Positions 1 through 12,635 of a stretch of 64,000 nt of DNA are shown here, piece after piece. Where the stretch lies: assembly GCF_000687475.1 (NCBI RefSeq), contig NC_057317.1, forward strand, positions 5,766,501-5,830,500, written 5' to 3'. A program made the position numbers and the translations under genes. How positions within the stretch are numbered: position 1 is the first letter of the stretch; each line of letters opens with the position of its first letter. The DNA is from Ustilaginoidea virens. Taxonomy: Eukaryota; Ascomycota; Sordariomycetes; Hypocreales; Clavicipitaceae. The notes under the pieces are model-generated. The model saw nothing but the letters and a program-made list of their open reading frames with translations. It was not told the DNA's origin and ran no database searches.

Positions 1-149
1 TGTTATATTTAACAGTCAAATAAATAACCGGAATGCCTATAATATCCTGCCCGACTATTGCTTCCTTCCTTACTTCCTTCCTTCCTTCTTTTTATTAATT
101 ACTTCCTTCCTTCTTTTATTATATACTAAACGCTCCCTCTTTCTCCGAT

Positions 150-2680
150 ATATACGCCTACCCCTATTAATATCACAATAGAGGGATTACTACCCGAAAG
201 GCTTAGGCCTTATGCCGATACTATTATAGAGGATTAGGCTAATTCAAAAGGGCAGATTAACCCTGCTAATGCCACAGACGAATAATTATACAATCGTATC
301 GCCTACCTCATTAATAACTATACAATAGGCGATAAGATAGATGATAATCTATAGGAATAATTCTATAATGATTATGAGGAATAGACCGAGGAGCTATTCA
401 ACTGTATCAATAAATAGCTTCTATGGGAATTCCGAATAACCCTATAGGAATATAGGGTATACGTTAGAAGCATAGGATCGTCAGCAGTTAAGACCTTTAC
501 CTACTATCTCTAATAAGAGCATATGCTTAAGTGGCCTTAAGAGGAAATAGATCTCTAATTTGTATGCAAAACCTTTATATCCCGGTTAAATCCAGATAGG
601 GAACAATTAGTCCCTACTGCTTATACCGAACGGGAGATGCAAATGAACTAGAATGCCCCCTCTATTATAAGCTCGAGGAATTCACTCCCTGCTATAATTA
701 TTTGAATACCCTTATAGATACCCTTACGGATGCCCTTATAGATACCCTTACGATTGCCGTTACGAATACCCTTGCGATTACCCTCGCGAAGACCTTTATA
801 AGCCCCTTTGACCCCTAGGGACTTTGCAATACTAACGGCATAATAACCCCTCATTTCTCTATCTATATTAAAGAAGGCCCCTATTCCTATTAATACCGGA
901 GAAGAAAGGGGCCGGCCGCTATAATAGAAAGGGAAAGCACCTATTTATAATAGGCCCCTATTTGAGACAGAGGAAAGCTCCCGATAGCAATAATAGCATA
1001 CAACAGACGATAACTATAGCCCGACCGACTAAATACTATACCCTAGGGGTTATATCCCTAGCCGAGCTAGTTGAGGCGGCTATCCTAATGCCCCTTAGAA
1101 TTATAGTATGCCCATAAGGACTAGAGGTTAGGTTATAGGCCCCGATAATATACTTTAATTAATAGAGAGCGCCAATAGCAATACCCTCGAAGTTGCTAGC
1201 GATACCCTTTAAGCCACTAATATTAATATTCCCCGATATACCGCTACTAGTAGCACCGGGTAAGCCCCTAATATTAATAAAATAGCTGCCCCTAATGCCA
1301 GATATCACGAATTATAGTATCGTAGCCACAACCTATAGGCCCGGATGCCTCAACCACTGGCTCTAATGCCTCACCCGATAATGCCAAAGATAGGCATGGC
1401 ATTAGACCCCTCCCGGCACTATCGGCCTACCTAGGCCGATAAATAGACCGTTTTAACGGGAGGACCGGTAAACCTAAACCGACCTGGGTTATAGGATAAC
1501 CTAGCTAGAGATCCCGCCAGCCTACCGTAAGGCTACCGATAAGCCGTTTTGGAATACCCTCTAGAATACCACTAAGAAGATTATACCTAAAGAGCCTATA
1601 TAGAGGCCGGGTTTGATAATATTTCGAAGAAGATATTTGACCTCTTATACAGCTATTATATAGAGGATAGATATAGCGGTAAAATGGATGACTTCTTTAT
1701 ACTAAAGGTAGTATCCTTTAAGAGCAAGTGCCGCCTTCTAGGATTGCCCGATTATATACTTATAAGAGCCTTTCAAATTATACTAATCGGCGATATTGAG
1801 ACGTATTACTTTAACAATATCGAATGCATTTATAATACCCTTACTTTCGACGATATAATGCATAAAGTCAAGAGCTATTTCGAGAATGAGAGCATAGAGC
1901 AATTCTATTTATACCGTTAGAATAGAATAACGCTTTAATTAACTATCGCAAAATATCCTAATAAATTAAAGCTTAAATGCCTCAATATCCTACTAGAGGA
2001 ACTTTAATGCCTATATTGTGGTCTTTTTCCCCCCTTTATAGCTGATATAAAGCTTTATCGATAAGTACTTAACGCTATTAGGGATACCCCTAAGTATAGC
2101 TAGGCTATATATTGTCATGCCTCTACATTCGAAGGCTTTGCCGCTGACTTATGGCGATCCCTTTTTATCTACGAGACTACCTATACGATTTAACAGCATT
2201 ACTTCCTTCAATAATAGCCTTAATAATATTAAGATATTAAAGATATTAATGAGAATATAGCGTTATTTATAGATCGTAGATATAGTCAATCTTATAACTA
2301 GTATTAACGCCCCTAACGATACGGACCCCCTTAACGGCAATAATAGAATCGCGCCTTTCCAGCTAGGCCCTATTAAAGAAGATGCTTTATTTGCAATAAA
2401 TTAGGATGTTAGTTATCTAACAATATTAATAAAGAGTAATAAGAATTAAAGGCATAATGGCTAAAGAACTGCTTTAACCGGACCGCCTTTAATAATAAGA
2501 AATTCCGTATTTTCCTATAGGAATACAAAGGGACTGCCGACCAAGCCCTCGAAGATACCGATTTTAATAATATCGTTAAAGATATTGAAGTCATAATGGC
2601 AGGGGTTATATATTGGGATATAGAGGATGCTATCGCACTATAAATTACAGCCATTTAGTATTTCTAAGCCCCCCTATAAA
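150..2680 (+). pseudogene. gag remnant of copia family 1, copy A
   Basis: If TAG and TAA are read as damaged Gln codons, long stretches of this region translate coherently on the plus strand and match the equivalent regions of copies B and C. A proline/leucine-rich stretch at about 690-800 is built from short tandem units of the (R/Q)IPL type. The 1684-1920 piece is the longest open fragment of the gag-like part. Near 2380-2470 a Cys-x2-Cys...Cys pattern suggests a decayed zinc knuckle. Several frames are interrupted, so no protein is made from this copy. Assignment to gag rests on its position upstream of the protease and the knuckle-like pattern. Confidence 0.6.
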
Positions 2681-2763
2681 TAGAGGCATCACCAATTAAG
2701 ACGTTGCAAGCCTTATAAGATAAATTATGCCGATATGCCTTCTTATAAATTAACCCCTTCCGA

Positions 2764-5044
2764 ATGCCCTTACTAGACTGTAATTCTGCCTTTCTAGAAG
2801 AAGAATACTATAGTAACTATACCTTCTGCGGAATCCTACTGGATACCGGCGCTTCTAGCCTATCTATAGTAGGCCTAGGTCAAATAAAGGCCCTAATGAG
2901 ATTAATGAAGACCCTGACTATTGAGGCGACTAATAAGAAGCATATAGTGAACTTTAGCGCTAGCTCTGCCATATCTTCCGGTATACTAAATGTCCCAACG
3001 ATATTCGGTAATATCCCCTTTTATATCCTTAATAGCAGCACCCCTTTCCTTTATTCTATTACGGATATAGATCGGATGGGTGTAAAGCTTAATAATATTA
3101 ATAACCTATTAATCTAAGGGGATATTAAGGTTCTAATTATTAGGAAATAGAGACATCTATAGTGGATTCTTAATGCTATAGATACTATAGCCTTCTATCT
3201 ATCGTCATAGGAAATCTATTAGCTATATCGTCGATTCGGGCACCCCTCTATTAAAAGGCTCTCTAAATTGCTTTAATAGGCTAGTTATAATAATATTGAC
3301 CGCAATATCATTGAGAGTATTACCTACATATGCTATTAATGCTAGATGAACGCAAAGGCACTTAACCGGTTTAAATTTACCCTTAAGGATGACAATACTA
3401 GCCAATTTAACTATAAAATTATTATCGATATCCTTTATATTAATAATCGGCCGGTATTATATATCGTAGATACTGCAATAAGCTTTTAGGCAGCTAGGTT
3501 CATCGATCTATAAAGATAGAAGGCCTAAGATATCTAGAATACCCTTAAGGAATGCTAGATCGATACTTACCTTAGCCCGCTAGATTGGATAGTTTACGAT
3601 GCCAGACCTAACTTCGCCTCTGCCGAATTCCGCTATAATGCCTGGCTTCTATTTATTAATATGGATGAAATTCCTATAGAAGCCTATAATAGCATTGGCA
3701 AAGTCGAAAGATATTACGCCCTATTATGCCGAGCCTATACTATTATTAACAATGAAGTAGGCGACCTAATGATAAAAGAATAGAAATTATAGCTCGCTGT
3801 AAAAGCTATTAACGATTCCGCTAGACCTAACGGTCTAATGCCTATATTATTAGTCTTTAGAGTATATCCTCAACTTATAGATAACTTACCGCCTAGCCTA
3901 TTAGTATCATAATGCGCCTTAATATTACGAAAGGCTACTAATAAAGCTAGGAAATGCCTCGCTAAGCGACAGGTTCGCGATACCCTCGCCCAATAGAACG
4001 GCCTAAATACCTAGCCTATCCACCGACTACCCCTATAGTTAGATATATAAGTATAGAGAGAAAAGGGTAGATAATACGGGCCGTACCGGCTAATCAGCCT
4101 CAATAGTGAGACCTATATCATATAGATGCTATATGGCCCGGTTAAGTTCCGGTTAATAGTTATTAAACCGTATAACTACAACCCTGATACAGATGATCCC
4201 GAAGATATTATTTATGCCGAAGGACCGGCCCGCCCCGGCAGGCTAGAGGTTAGGATACCGGCTATAGCCGCACCTCTAGCTATAATAATACCTATAGTCG
4301 CGATATTATCGCCGACCCCTGATAGACTACCTGCAGCCACAGCATTATTATCGCCAACCCCTGACCCAGCTAGGATACCGGCATTACGGCTAATATTATT
4401 ATTACTAGTACATATAATATCCGATATTATGATTAATAAGGACTAAGAAGAAGCTCTCATTAACGCTATAGCTTCTGATACTATTATTGATATCTCCTTT
4501 TTTACTGCGAAAGAGTAAGCCGACTTATAGCTTGCTAACTAATTATATTATGAAGGGAATATTACGACCCCTAGAGCCCCTTTTAAGCAGTCTAACTATA
4601 TAGAGATAGAAGCACTACAGGCCTATAATATGTTCAGATTTATTACCTTTAATATTAATCAATATAGAGCCTAACGCCTATTCAACTTATGTATAGTACA
4701 GGAAATCAAAGGTAAAGGTATAGATACGCCATATGAGAAATCACGACTCGTTATATAAGGTCATAGTGATAATAAAAAGCAATTGATATTAACTTAGTCC
4801 CCTATAATCCAATAGGCTAGTCAATAGCTACTTATATTATTGGCCTTATCACTATAACGCTCTTACGGCCTATTCCTTTAGATACGGGATATTACGCAGG
4901 CCTATATATAGTTATTAACTACCCTCAATCGGTCGATTATCGCTAAGTTACCCAAGCAAATAGCTTACCAATATCTTAATAATACTATTATAGAAATAAT
5001 AAAGCCACTATACGGAATAGCTGAGGCAGGCACCTACTAGTAGG
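2764..5044 (+). pseudogene. protease-integrase-RT (N-terminal part) remnant of copia copy A
   Basis: An aspartic protease core is visible near 2840-2870 (LLDTGAS, the Asp-Thr-Gly active-site triplet intact). From about 3150 a GAG-pre-integrase/integrase zinc-binding region follows (RRFGHPS, then Cys-x2-Cys), then an integrase catalytic core with an Asp in DILYI and another in IVDTA. A C-terminal integrase segment includes YGPVKFR near 4128. From about 4560 the reverse transcriptase begins (RDITQAY, KPLYGIAEAG). The frame stops at 5044 because element N was inserted in the RT; it resumes at 12636. Numerous TAG codons replace Gln. The reaction of the ancestral enzymes was polyprotein cleavage, cDNA synthesis and integration. 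Confidence 0.8.
5040..5044. repeat. target-site duplication GTAGG, left side of element N
   Basis: GTAGG directly precedes the TGTTGAAATC start of the 5' LTR and recurs at 12631-12635 directly after the 3' LTR. Copy C shows the empty site as one continuous sequence near 38893. Confidence 0.9.
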
Positions 5045-5748
5045 TGTTGAAATCAGCGCCTTTTTAGCTGTATTTTGGTACTGGTCTCGCTACCGTACGA
5101 CGTCTCTACGTTGAGATATCGCGGTGGCTATACCAGGCGCTATGGTGGGGCACAGCGCCCCACAACGCCGATTACAGTGGGCCACAGCGCCGGTCACGGC
5201 ACCGGCACAGCGCCCCACAGCCGGCCACAGCGGCCGGTCACAGCGGGCCATAGGGCCCACAACAGGCGGCGCATTTCTACGGGATTACCAAATGGGCAAA
5301 CCAGCACTTTCGGCCTTCTACATACAGTCACCCGCTACACCGGTCATTTACGGCAGACCGATATAGGGCTTCCGGCCCGTACGGCAGGCTGTTATAGGGC
5401 ATCCGGCACACCGCTATAAGCCACTGGGCTTGGTTGGGTAGGCATTGGGTAGGATATTGGGCACGGTTGGGCAGGACGACTTTTCGTCGGGTTTTTCGCT
5501 ATCTTTACGGTTTTTTATTATTTTTAACCGCTCTTTCAAAATGGTAGAAATATGTCTAAAATTCCCTCTTTCTAGCTAGAATAGTCACCAACAATTAGAA
5601 TCAGATTTCCCTAATATCTTTGCTCTGGTCAACCCCGTGTGTGCGTTTTTAATCTTTAACCAGCTTATTTTATTCTGCAACGCCTTGTACGCCACTGTCG
5701 GTACTTAGTATACTTTCCAATAGTGTTCTGAGTCACCATTTTGCAATA
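5045..5748 (+). repeat. 5' LTR of element N (704 bp)
   Basis: Starts TGTTGAAATC and ends TTGCAATA, where the 3' LTR has TTGCAACA. The inner part is GC-rich with degenerate CACAGCGCC-like units. An open frame of 114 codons occurs in both LTRs but shows no recognisable domain. The LTR-to-LTR differences I can see are all C/T or G/A at CpA or TpG. Confidence 0.95.
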
Positions 5749-5762
5749 GGTTATGAGCCCGG
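5749..5762 (+). promoter_or_regulatory. primer-binding site of element N, complementary to the initiator tRNA-Met anticodon arm
   Basis: GGTTATGAGCCCGG follows the 5' LTR directly. Its first 12 bases are the exact complement of GGGCTCATAACC, the anticodon stem-loop of initiator tRNA-Met (anticodon CAT). Drosophila copia and yeast Ty5 are known to prime minus-strand synthesis from an internal half-tRNA of this kind rather than from the tRNA 3' end. The match is seen in the sequence; half-tRNA priming here is inferred from those families. Confidence 0.75.
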
Positions 5763-6027
5763 TGTCTCAAGGCTTCTAGCTTAAGACTTTTTTACGCTAA
5801 CTTAGGATTTTAATGCATTTGGCAGCTAACCTTCCAGAAATCTACTAACAAGGGACTGATCATCCCAGATTTAGGAACCCAGCTACCACACTAAGCTGCA
5901 ATACATCCTTACAATAGGATTTTCTAAGGTTATTCCTTAATGCAGCTTTCTTCTAGTTTTATCTAGATTTTTAGTCTTGATTTTCTTTGCATTTTTAAGA
6001 CTTTCCGGCACCTTTTCTCTTCCTATA

Positions 6028-9000
6028 ATGGCTAGTCAGAACATTCCTGCTAATAACCTAGGCCACAATAACCCAGGCCATAATAACCCAGGCTACCAAG
6101 TCCCTGATACGGCAGAGGTAGAAGAATCTGATAATGACCAGGAAATTGCCTAGCTTAGGGAAGACCAATAGGAAATAAGAAAAGAATTTAGTTATAAATT
6201 TAATCGAATAAACTCTAAAATCGATTTTTTGGCTGATAAGGTGGGCACCTTAGTAGATAGACTAATCAAGCCTGCTGCTAGCCCACCATCATAGGATATA
6301 ATGGATGTGGATACCTTCTAAACTCCTATAGGTAAGGGAAATACCTCTCTACCCAAAGCCTAGCAACAACCCCTGCCGGTTCCATCCAGCATTAGCAGCC
6401 AAATCAGCGCTATAGCTATTAAGGAACTAGCCAAGATAGCCAACGGATTCCAGGAATCCTAAAAACTAAGGGGGGCATCTAACTTCGACTAATGGAAACA
6501 GGCCCTTATGATTCAACTTAGGGTACTTAATATCGCCAAATTTATCGAAGATCCTTCTATTGCTAGCAAATTTAACGACTTAGAGTAAGCACTTTTACTA
6601 TTACTTATTAAGAATAGTTGCACAGAAGGACCAGCTGCCGCTATTAACTAGTGCACTAACCTAGAGTCAGCCTTTACGTTACTCACCAAACAGTATTCTC
6701 ACTTATCAGACGTACAGCAGACCCACCTATACCCTGCCTTCCATCAACTAAATTTTACAGGCTACAAGGGTACCTTAGAATCTTTTAACGCCTCCTTTAA
6801 TAGCTACCTATCCAGGCTGCAAATTTTAGGCTCCTATATACAACCTTTCGACCAAATCAGCTAATATTTACATGCTGTAGAAGGGGTCTTTTTTTAGTGG
6901 GCAGAATGGCACCGCACAATGATGAGAATCGCCTATACTCAGGGAAATACATCAAATATTAACCTGCAATTTTATATGGTTGATTTACTGGAAGAACAAT
7001 ATATTAAAGGATCATTAGTAGTAAGGGCTACTACCCACCTCGCAAAGGTCAAGGGTGCCGCTACTAACAACAGTAGTAAGCCAGCTAGTAATAACACTAG
7101 CAAGGGTGGTAAAAATACTACCACTAACGCTAACAAAAAGAAATAGGGGTCTTCTTCTACCTAACAATAAGGGTCTTCTTCAGCCATATAGGGTAAGCCG
7201 GAAAATAAGAAGAAGAAAGAAAAAAAAGATTTAGCTAATAAAGCAGATACCCTATAAAAGACCGACGAAAAGGAAAAGACTATTGATTCCTTTGTACTAT
7301 GGAATTATAACACTCTAAGTCTTATACCCAGTGAGACAGCCTATTCTTCCTTCTAGGACCGCGAATATATGCAATTTCTAGCTACTAGCTATAGTGCATA
7401 ATCCGGTGGGAAAACGCCAATAGATTCTTTGCTCTACAATACTAGTTCTATAGTGCATATCATCAACGATAAAAAGCACTTTACCTACTTCCAACACTAT
7501 ACCGGAAACAGACTAGTTATTAGCATAGGTGGTGGCCTAATTAAGCCCAGTGGGTAGGGCATAGCGCGTTTTACCGTGCTACAGGCCACCAACCCACCTT
7601 AGTGGGGCACCTTAGAGCTAACCAACGCCCTCTTTATACCAGCTTTTGATATTAATATCTTTAGCGGCGTTAAATACTATCTGAATCGTGGCAGTATTTA
7701 GGGCCAAAGCCTAGTTAACAGCAATAATAAGTGCATTAGGCTTCTTAATTTTAAGAAGTATGGCTTCTTTTTATAACAAAAAGGGGTAGATTCGCCGTTT
7801 TTATATCATACCAGCCAGAATCACCCGGCTTTACATAATATCTCGGTCGAAATACCCGCCCTAGCCAACCCAGAAGAATACGAGGAATATCCCCTGCCAG
7901 AGGATTTACCTACCCTACTAGCTGACTCGGATCTTCTACTTTTACTAGCTAATTCGCAAGCTAACCCACCAGCTAACTTACCAGCTGACCCACCAGCCAG
8001 TCCTGGTTTTTCGGTGGTACTAATAGAGGCTGCTATTCCTAATATAGCCCAACCACTATAGAGGGCCCCGGTCGCCCTTAACCCTGCCCTAATACCAGCT
8101 GCTGATATAGAATATCAAAAGCTGCTATTATTAGCCGGACTTTGGCATATCCGGCTTGGGCATATTGGAATCCAACTTCTAAAGAAAACCTGTGCATTAA
8201 CTATAGGGTTACCTGATCTTAGTAAGGTAAAAGATTCTGACTTTAACTATATCGCCTGTAAAAGGGCAAAGTCAGTTCGGCGTTTTATATTAAGGGCTAT
8301 ACCAGACCTTATGCATTGTTTGGATATTATAGAAGGCGATATCTTCCAAATCAACCCTCTACTATACAATAAACGCCCCATTTGCCTTATCTTAGTAGAC
8401 CGGAAATCGCGCTTCTGTTAGGTGCACTTACTACCCAATAAGGAAGGACCTATGGTATTCTTAGTATTGTAGGGGTTCTTTTAAGGTCTTAGGAATCGCT
8501 GTGGCAAATCAGCTGTTGAATTCTACTATAATAGTGGCAAGGAAATCAATGACGTTATTACAGCCTGGCTAGCTCTTAAGGGCATAGATTTTTTAACCTC
8601 TTCCCCTTATATTTATAAGCAAAATGGGTTAGCAGAACGCTCTATATAGGTCATTATTAACCGACTTAGAGATACTATGCTTTGGTCTCGGTTACCTTCT
8701 TACCTTTGGTCTGCAGTGATTTTTAGTATTACTACCTTGGTAAATCTAATAGTAGTCTTAAACCGTTTTTTGTTACCTTTCGAGGAATTAAAGAAGGATT
8801 TTCCGGAAATTATACACTACTACCTACCCGACCTTACTAGCTTTAGGGCTATTAGTGCGGCTGTAGAGGTGCTAATCCCTCTAGAAAAACGGGTCATCAG
8901 CCACAAGCTGGCCCCCCGGACCGAGTCAGGTAGGTTACTAGCTACGCTAGGTAACGGCACCTACCTCGTCTATATCCCATATCGCCGGGTCGTCACTAAG

Positions 9001-11838
9001 ACCTCTTTTATTACTTTCACCTACTAAAATGAAGGTATAGGCCCTATTTTAAGTAGCCTAGAGGGCACTTTTAATTTCTAACCGCCTTCTAATTTAGAGG
9101 GGGTAAATAACGACTAAATTGCCTTAGAAGAGCCTATTTAGAAATCGCCTCGCCTAAATATGCCTATTTTAGGCGTAGCCGAGGGCACAGGCCTACCACA
9201 GGCCACGGATCCAATACAGCCCACGGGCCCACCACAACTAATGGGCCTAATATAGCATACGGATCCACCACAACTAGTAGGCCTACCAATTGGCCCGCTA
9301 TAGCACTTTGCAATATTTCCTAGCAATTCGCCATCTTTCGATTCTAAATCGCTTCAGCCTAACTCAGCTTTTCAGCTTAGGTAAGACGGTCCTTTTTCAC
9401 CGGCTAAGGAAAATACAGCCTTTTCCCATACAAAAAGGCTGTAAATGCTAAGAAATGCAGAAAGTTCTCATCACTAGGAATCTCAATCTCAGAGATTTTC
9501 CGAATCCGTCATAAAAGTGGGTATAACCTACATAAGTGAAAATTCTGACTTACCCCATATAACAAATTTTCAATAGTCTGAATCTCAAAGCCCCACACAC
9601 ACTGATTTTCTGCGACTTTCCGATATAATAGATTCTGCCTTTTCGCCCGGCTTCCTAGTAAACGCAGCATTTCGCTATAGTAAAACGCTGCCTATACTAG
9701 AATATCTGAAATTCGAGAGTCTAGATATCGCCTTAAATAAGAGACCGTGGGAGAAAATGTTTTGAGTATTAGAAAAGGTGCCTATTCAGCTATACTAGGT
9801 TAGGGCTACTAGGGGTAGAATTCGAGGAAGAATGCAGCTACGGATATAAGACGTATAAGGTATCCTAGGTTATGGATACTATAGGTCACTTTTAGACCTA
9901 TAGACTAACGACCAATAGTCTGACCAATAGTCTAACCCACAGACTGACCAATAGGGTTTTTTCCCACCCACACAACCGGAAAATAACGGTATTTTTCCAC
10001 CTACCTAGCCGGAAAATAACGGCATTTTCGGGTTCCCACCTACCTAGCCGAAAAATAATAGAATTTTCGGATACCTAGGCAGCCGCCTAGAGGCTCCCAT
10101 ATAGGATTTCCCCCCTTCTTATGCTTTCTACTAGCAAATGTACGATATTTGCTGTGCAGTAAAGATTAAGGCTGCAAAACGGGCCCCAGAAGGTGTGCCT
10201 AATAGCTGGAAGGAAGTCTTATATAGCCTACATAAGGATAGCTAGGTAAAAGCCTTATTTTTGGAATTCGAGTAATTAATCGATTTAAATGTCTTCCAAT
10301 TTATTCCTAAGATTAGTGTTCCTATTAGTAGGAAAATATTGCGTAACCGACCTGTTTTTCGTATAAAGAAAGATGCGAATAATAACCCGGTTAAATATAA
10401 GGTATGATTAGTTGTCAAAGGCTTTATATAGGTATCTGGGCAAGACTTTATGGAGACCTATGCCTCTACTTCGATCCTACCAATATAGAGGATTATCCTT
10501 GCTCTTGCTGCTGCAAATAATTAGGAAATAGAGCAAATCGACTTTATTAGTGCCTTTCTAAATAGTGAACTACTAGAGACGATTTATATAGAGATTCTAG
10601 CTGGTTTTCTAGAATTTGCAGAAAGCCTACTCTTACCTAACCCAGCCTTATGGTCTGACCAGTAGTGTTGTCGACTTCTAGCCTTGCTTACTAAGGTTGG
10701 ATATAACCCTTCTGTATTATAGGTTATACTGTTGAAGAAAGCCTTTTATGGGCTAAAATAAGGCCCTCGCGAGTGGTAGTTACGGTTAAAAGACCTTCTA
10801 GTGTAAGAGGGTTTTAAGCTGTTACTTTCTAATGCTGCCGTCTTTTATAATAAAGGAACGTATACCTTTATTATGACCTATATGGATGACTGCTTGATTG
10901 TCGGTCTGGACTTTAGCTATATTGACTAGCTTAAGGCTAAATTCCATAAGGTTTATGCTATAGAAGACCGAGGACCCGCCTCCTTCTTTCTAGGAGTGTA
11001 GATTATTAGGGATAGAGAAAAGGGCCTATTATGGCTGCACTAATCGCAATTTATTGCGGAAGTCCTTAAGAAATTCAACCTTAAGGACGCACGACCGTAT
11101 TTAATCCTGCTATAGCCCGGTATACTTGCTGAGGCTGATAATACGCCGCTAGATGCTAGTAATCAATACTTATTCTAGCAGCTAGTAGGGATATCGATGT
11201 GGTTGATGATGATGTCAAGACCTGACCTTGCCTTTCCAACGCAATACCTATCACGATATATGCAACAGGCTTCTACTACACAGCTTAATGCTGCTAAGGG
11301 CGCTTTTCGCTACTTAGCTGGTACGGTAAATACAGCCATTTGTTACCGAGCCGCTAAAGCTACCGTAGTATTAGCTGCATTTTCTGATAGCGATTTTGCT
11401 GGATGCCGGCTGACTTTTAAGTCTACTGGTGGTTATCTTACTACCTTAAATGGTGGGCCTATTAGCTGGAGGTCAAAACGGTCTTCGACTATGGTTTTAT
11501 TAACGCTTAAAGCCGAGTCTGATGTAATGCTTGAGGCGCTTCGCGAAGTGGAATGGATAACTAATTTGTTTAAAGAAATCCAGGTCGATATTCAATGCCT
11601 AATACTATTATATTGCGATAACTAAGGGTCTATTTCAAATGCAAATAACCCAAATCAGCATGCCCGCACTAAGCATACCTTGCTTAAATTCCGGTATATA
11701 CGTAAGAAGGCCCATAGTGGCCTGGTAAAAATATCTTATTTACCTACGATAGATATACCTGCGGATGGACTTACTAAACCACTTCCAAGCCCGAAATTCC
11801 CTATATTTCGGCAGCTTTTAGGGCTGCAATCCCTATAG
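6028..11838 (+). pseudogene. gag-pol polyprotein of element N, one frame with nonsense mutations only
   Basis: From ATG 6028 to the TAG at 11836 every stretch I translated stays in one frame (1937 codons), with no frameshift seen. Gag covers roughly residues 1-380, with a Gln/Asn-rich start and a Lys/Asn-rich end. A degraded protease follows near 7430-7560. The GAG-pre-integrase is near 8150 (WHIRLGHIG) and the integrase core runs about 8320-8700, including KQNGLAERS. RT has an intact YMDD box near 10884 (YMDDCLIVG), and RNase H is at about 11380-11650. The frame is broken by many TAG, a few TAA and two TGA codons. They stand where Gln (CAG/CAA) or Arg (CGA) would be expected, as RIP would cause. 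The final TAG may itself be a mutated Gln, so the true end is uncertain by some tens of codons. Confidence 0.9.
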
Positions 11839-11917
11839 CATTATCATCTTTTTTTTTCTGATTTTTTATAGGGTTTCTTTCTTTTATTCTAACGCTAGGA
11901 TTAGCCATATTGCTAAT

Positions 11918-11926
11918 CAGAGGGGG
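11918..11926 (+). other. polypurine tract of element N
   Basis: CAGAGGGGG lies directly before the 3' LTR start at 11927, the usual place for the plus-strand primer of reverse transcription. Confidence 0.75.
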
Positions 11927-12630
11927 TGTTGAAATCAGCGCCTTTTTAGCTGTATTTTGGTACTGGTCTCGCTACCGTACGACGTCTCTACGTTGAGATA
12001 TCGCGGTGGCTATACCAGGCGCTATAGTGGGGCACAGCGCCCCATAACGCCGATTACAGTGGGCCACAGCGCCGGTCACGGCACCGGCACAGCGCCCCAC
12101 AGCCGGCCACAGCGGCCGGTCACAGCGGGCCATAGGGCCCACAACAGGCGGCGCATTTCTACGGGATTACCAAATGGGCAAACCAGCACTTTCGGCCTTC
12201 TACATACAGTCACCCGCTACACCGGTCATTTACGGCAGACCGATATAGGGCTTCCGGCCCGTACGGCAGGCTGTTATAGGGCATCCGGCACACCGCTATA
12301 AGCCACTGGGCTTGGTTGGGTAGGCATTAGGTAGGATATTGGGCACGGTTGGGCAGGACGACTTTTCGTCGGGTTTTTCGCTATCTTTGCGGTTTTTTAT
12401 TATTTTTAACCGCTCTTTCAAAATGGTAGAAATATGTCCAAAATTCCCTCTTTCTAGCTAGAATAGTCACCAATAATTAGAATCAGATTTCCCTGACATC
12501 TTTGCTCTGGTCAACCCCGTGTGTGCGTTTTTAATCTTTAACCAGCTTGTTTTATTCTGCAACGCCTTGTACGCCACTGTCGGTACTTAGTATACTTTCC
12601 AATAGTGTTCTGAGTCACCATTTTGCAACA
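11927..12630 (+). repeat. 3' LTR of element N (704 bp)
   Basis: Same length as the 5' LTR and nearly identical to it. It starts TGTTGAAATC, ends TTTTGCAACA, and is followed by the GTAGG target duplication. Confidence 0.95.
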
Positions 12631-12635
12631 GTAGG
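12631..12635. repeat. target-site duplication GTAGG, right side of element N
   Basis: Direct copy of 5040-5044. The RT frame of copia copy A resumes immediately after it. Confidence 0.9.

Larger units (their letters stand above)
5045..12630 (+). mobile_element. complete nested Ty1/copia retrotransposon, element N
   Basis: A 7586-bp element with two 704-bp LTRs (5045-5748 and 11927-12630), GTAGG target duplications, a primer-binding site next to the 5' LTR, a purine tract before the 3' LTR and one gag-pol frame (6028-11838). Domain order is gag, protease, integrase, RT, RNase H, as in copia. It lies inside the RT gene of copia copy A. Damage is lighter than in the surrounding elements: CpA and TpG remain common, frames are free of indels, and the two LTRs differ at about ten positions by eye. 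It is therefore the youngest datable insertion in this part. Stop codons make it non-autonomous now. Confidence 0.95.

Noticed and set aside
60..115. CTTCC simple repeats taken as a CRISPR-like or regulatory array
   Set aside because: It is a plain microsatellite carried by the copia family-1 copies (also near 32130 and 33940), with no spacers.
5075..5419. 114-codon open frame present in both LTRs of element N (also 11957-12301)
   Set aside because: It lies in a GC-rich tandem-like part of the LTR, overlaps another open frame and has no signal, domain or codon bias. Conservation between the LTRs is explained by their common origin.
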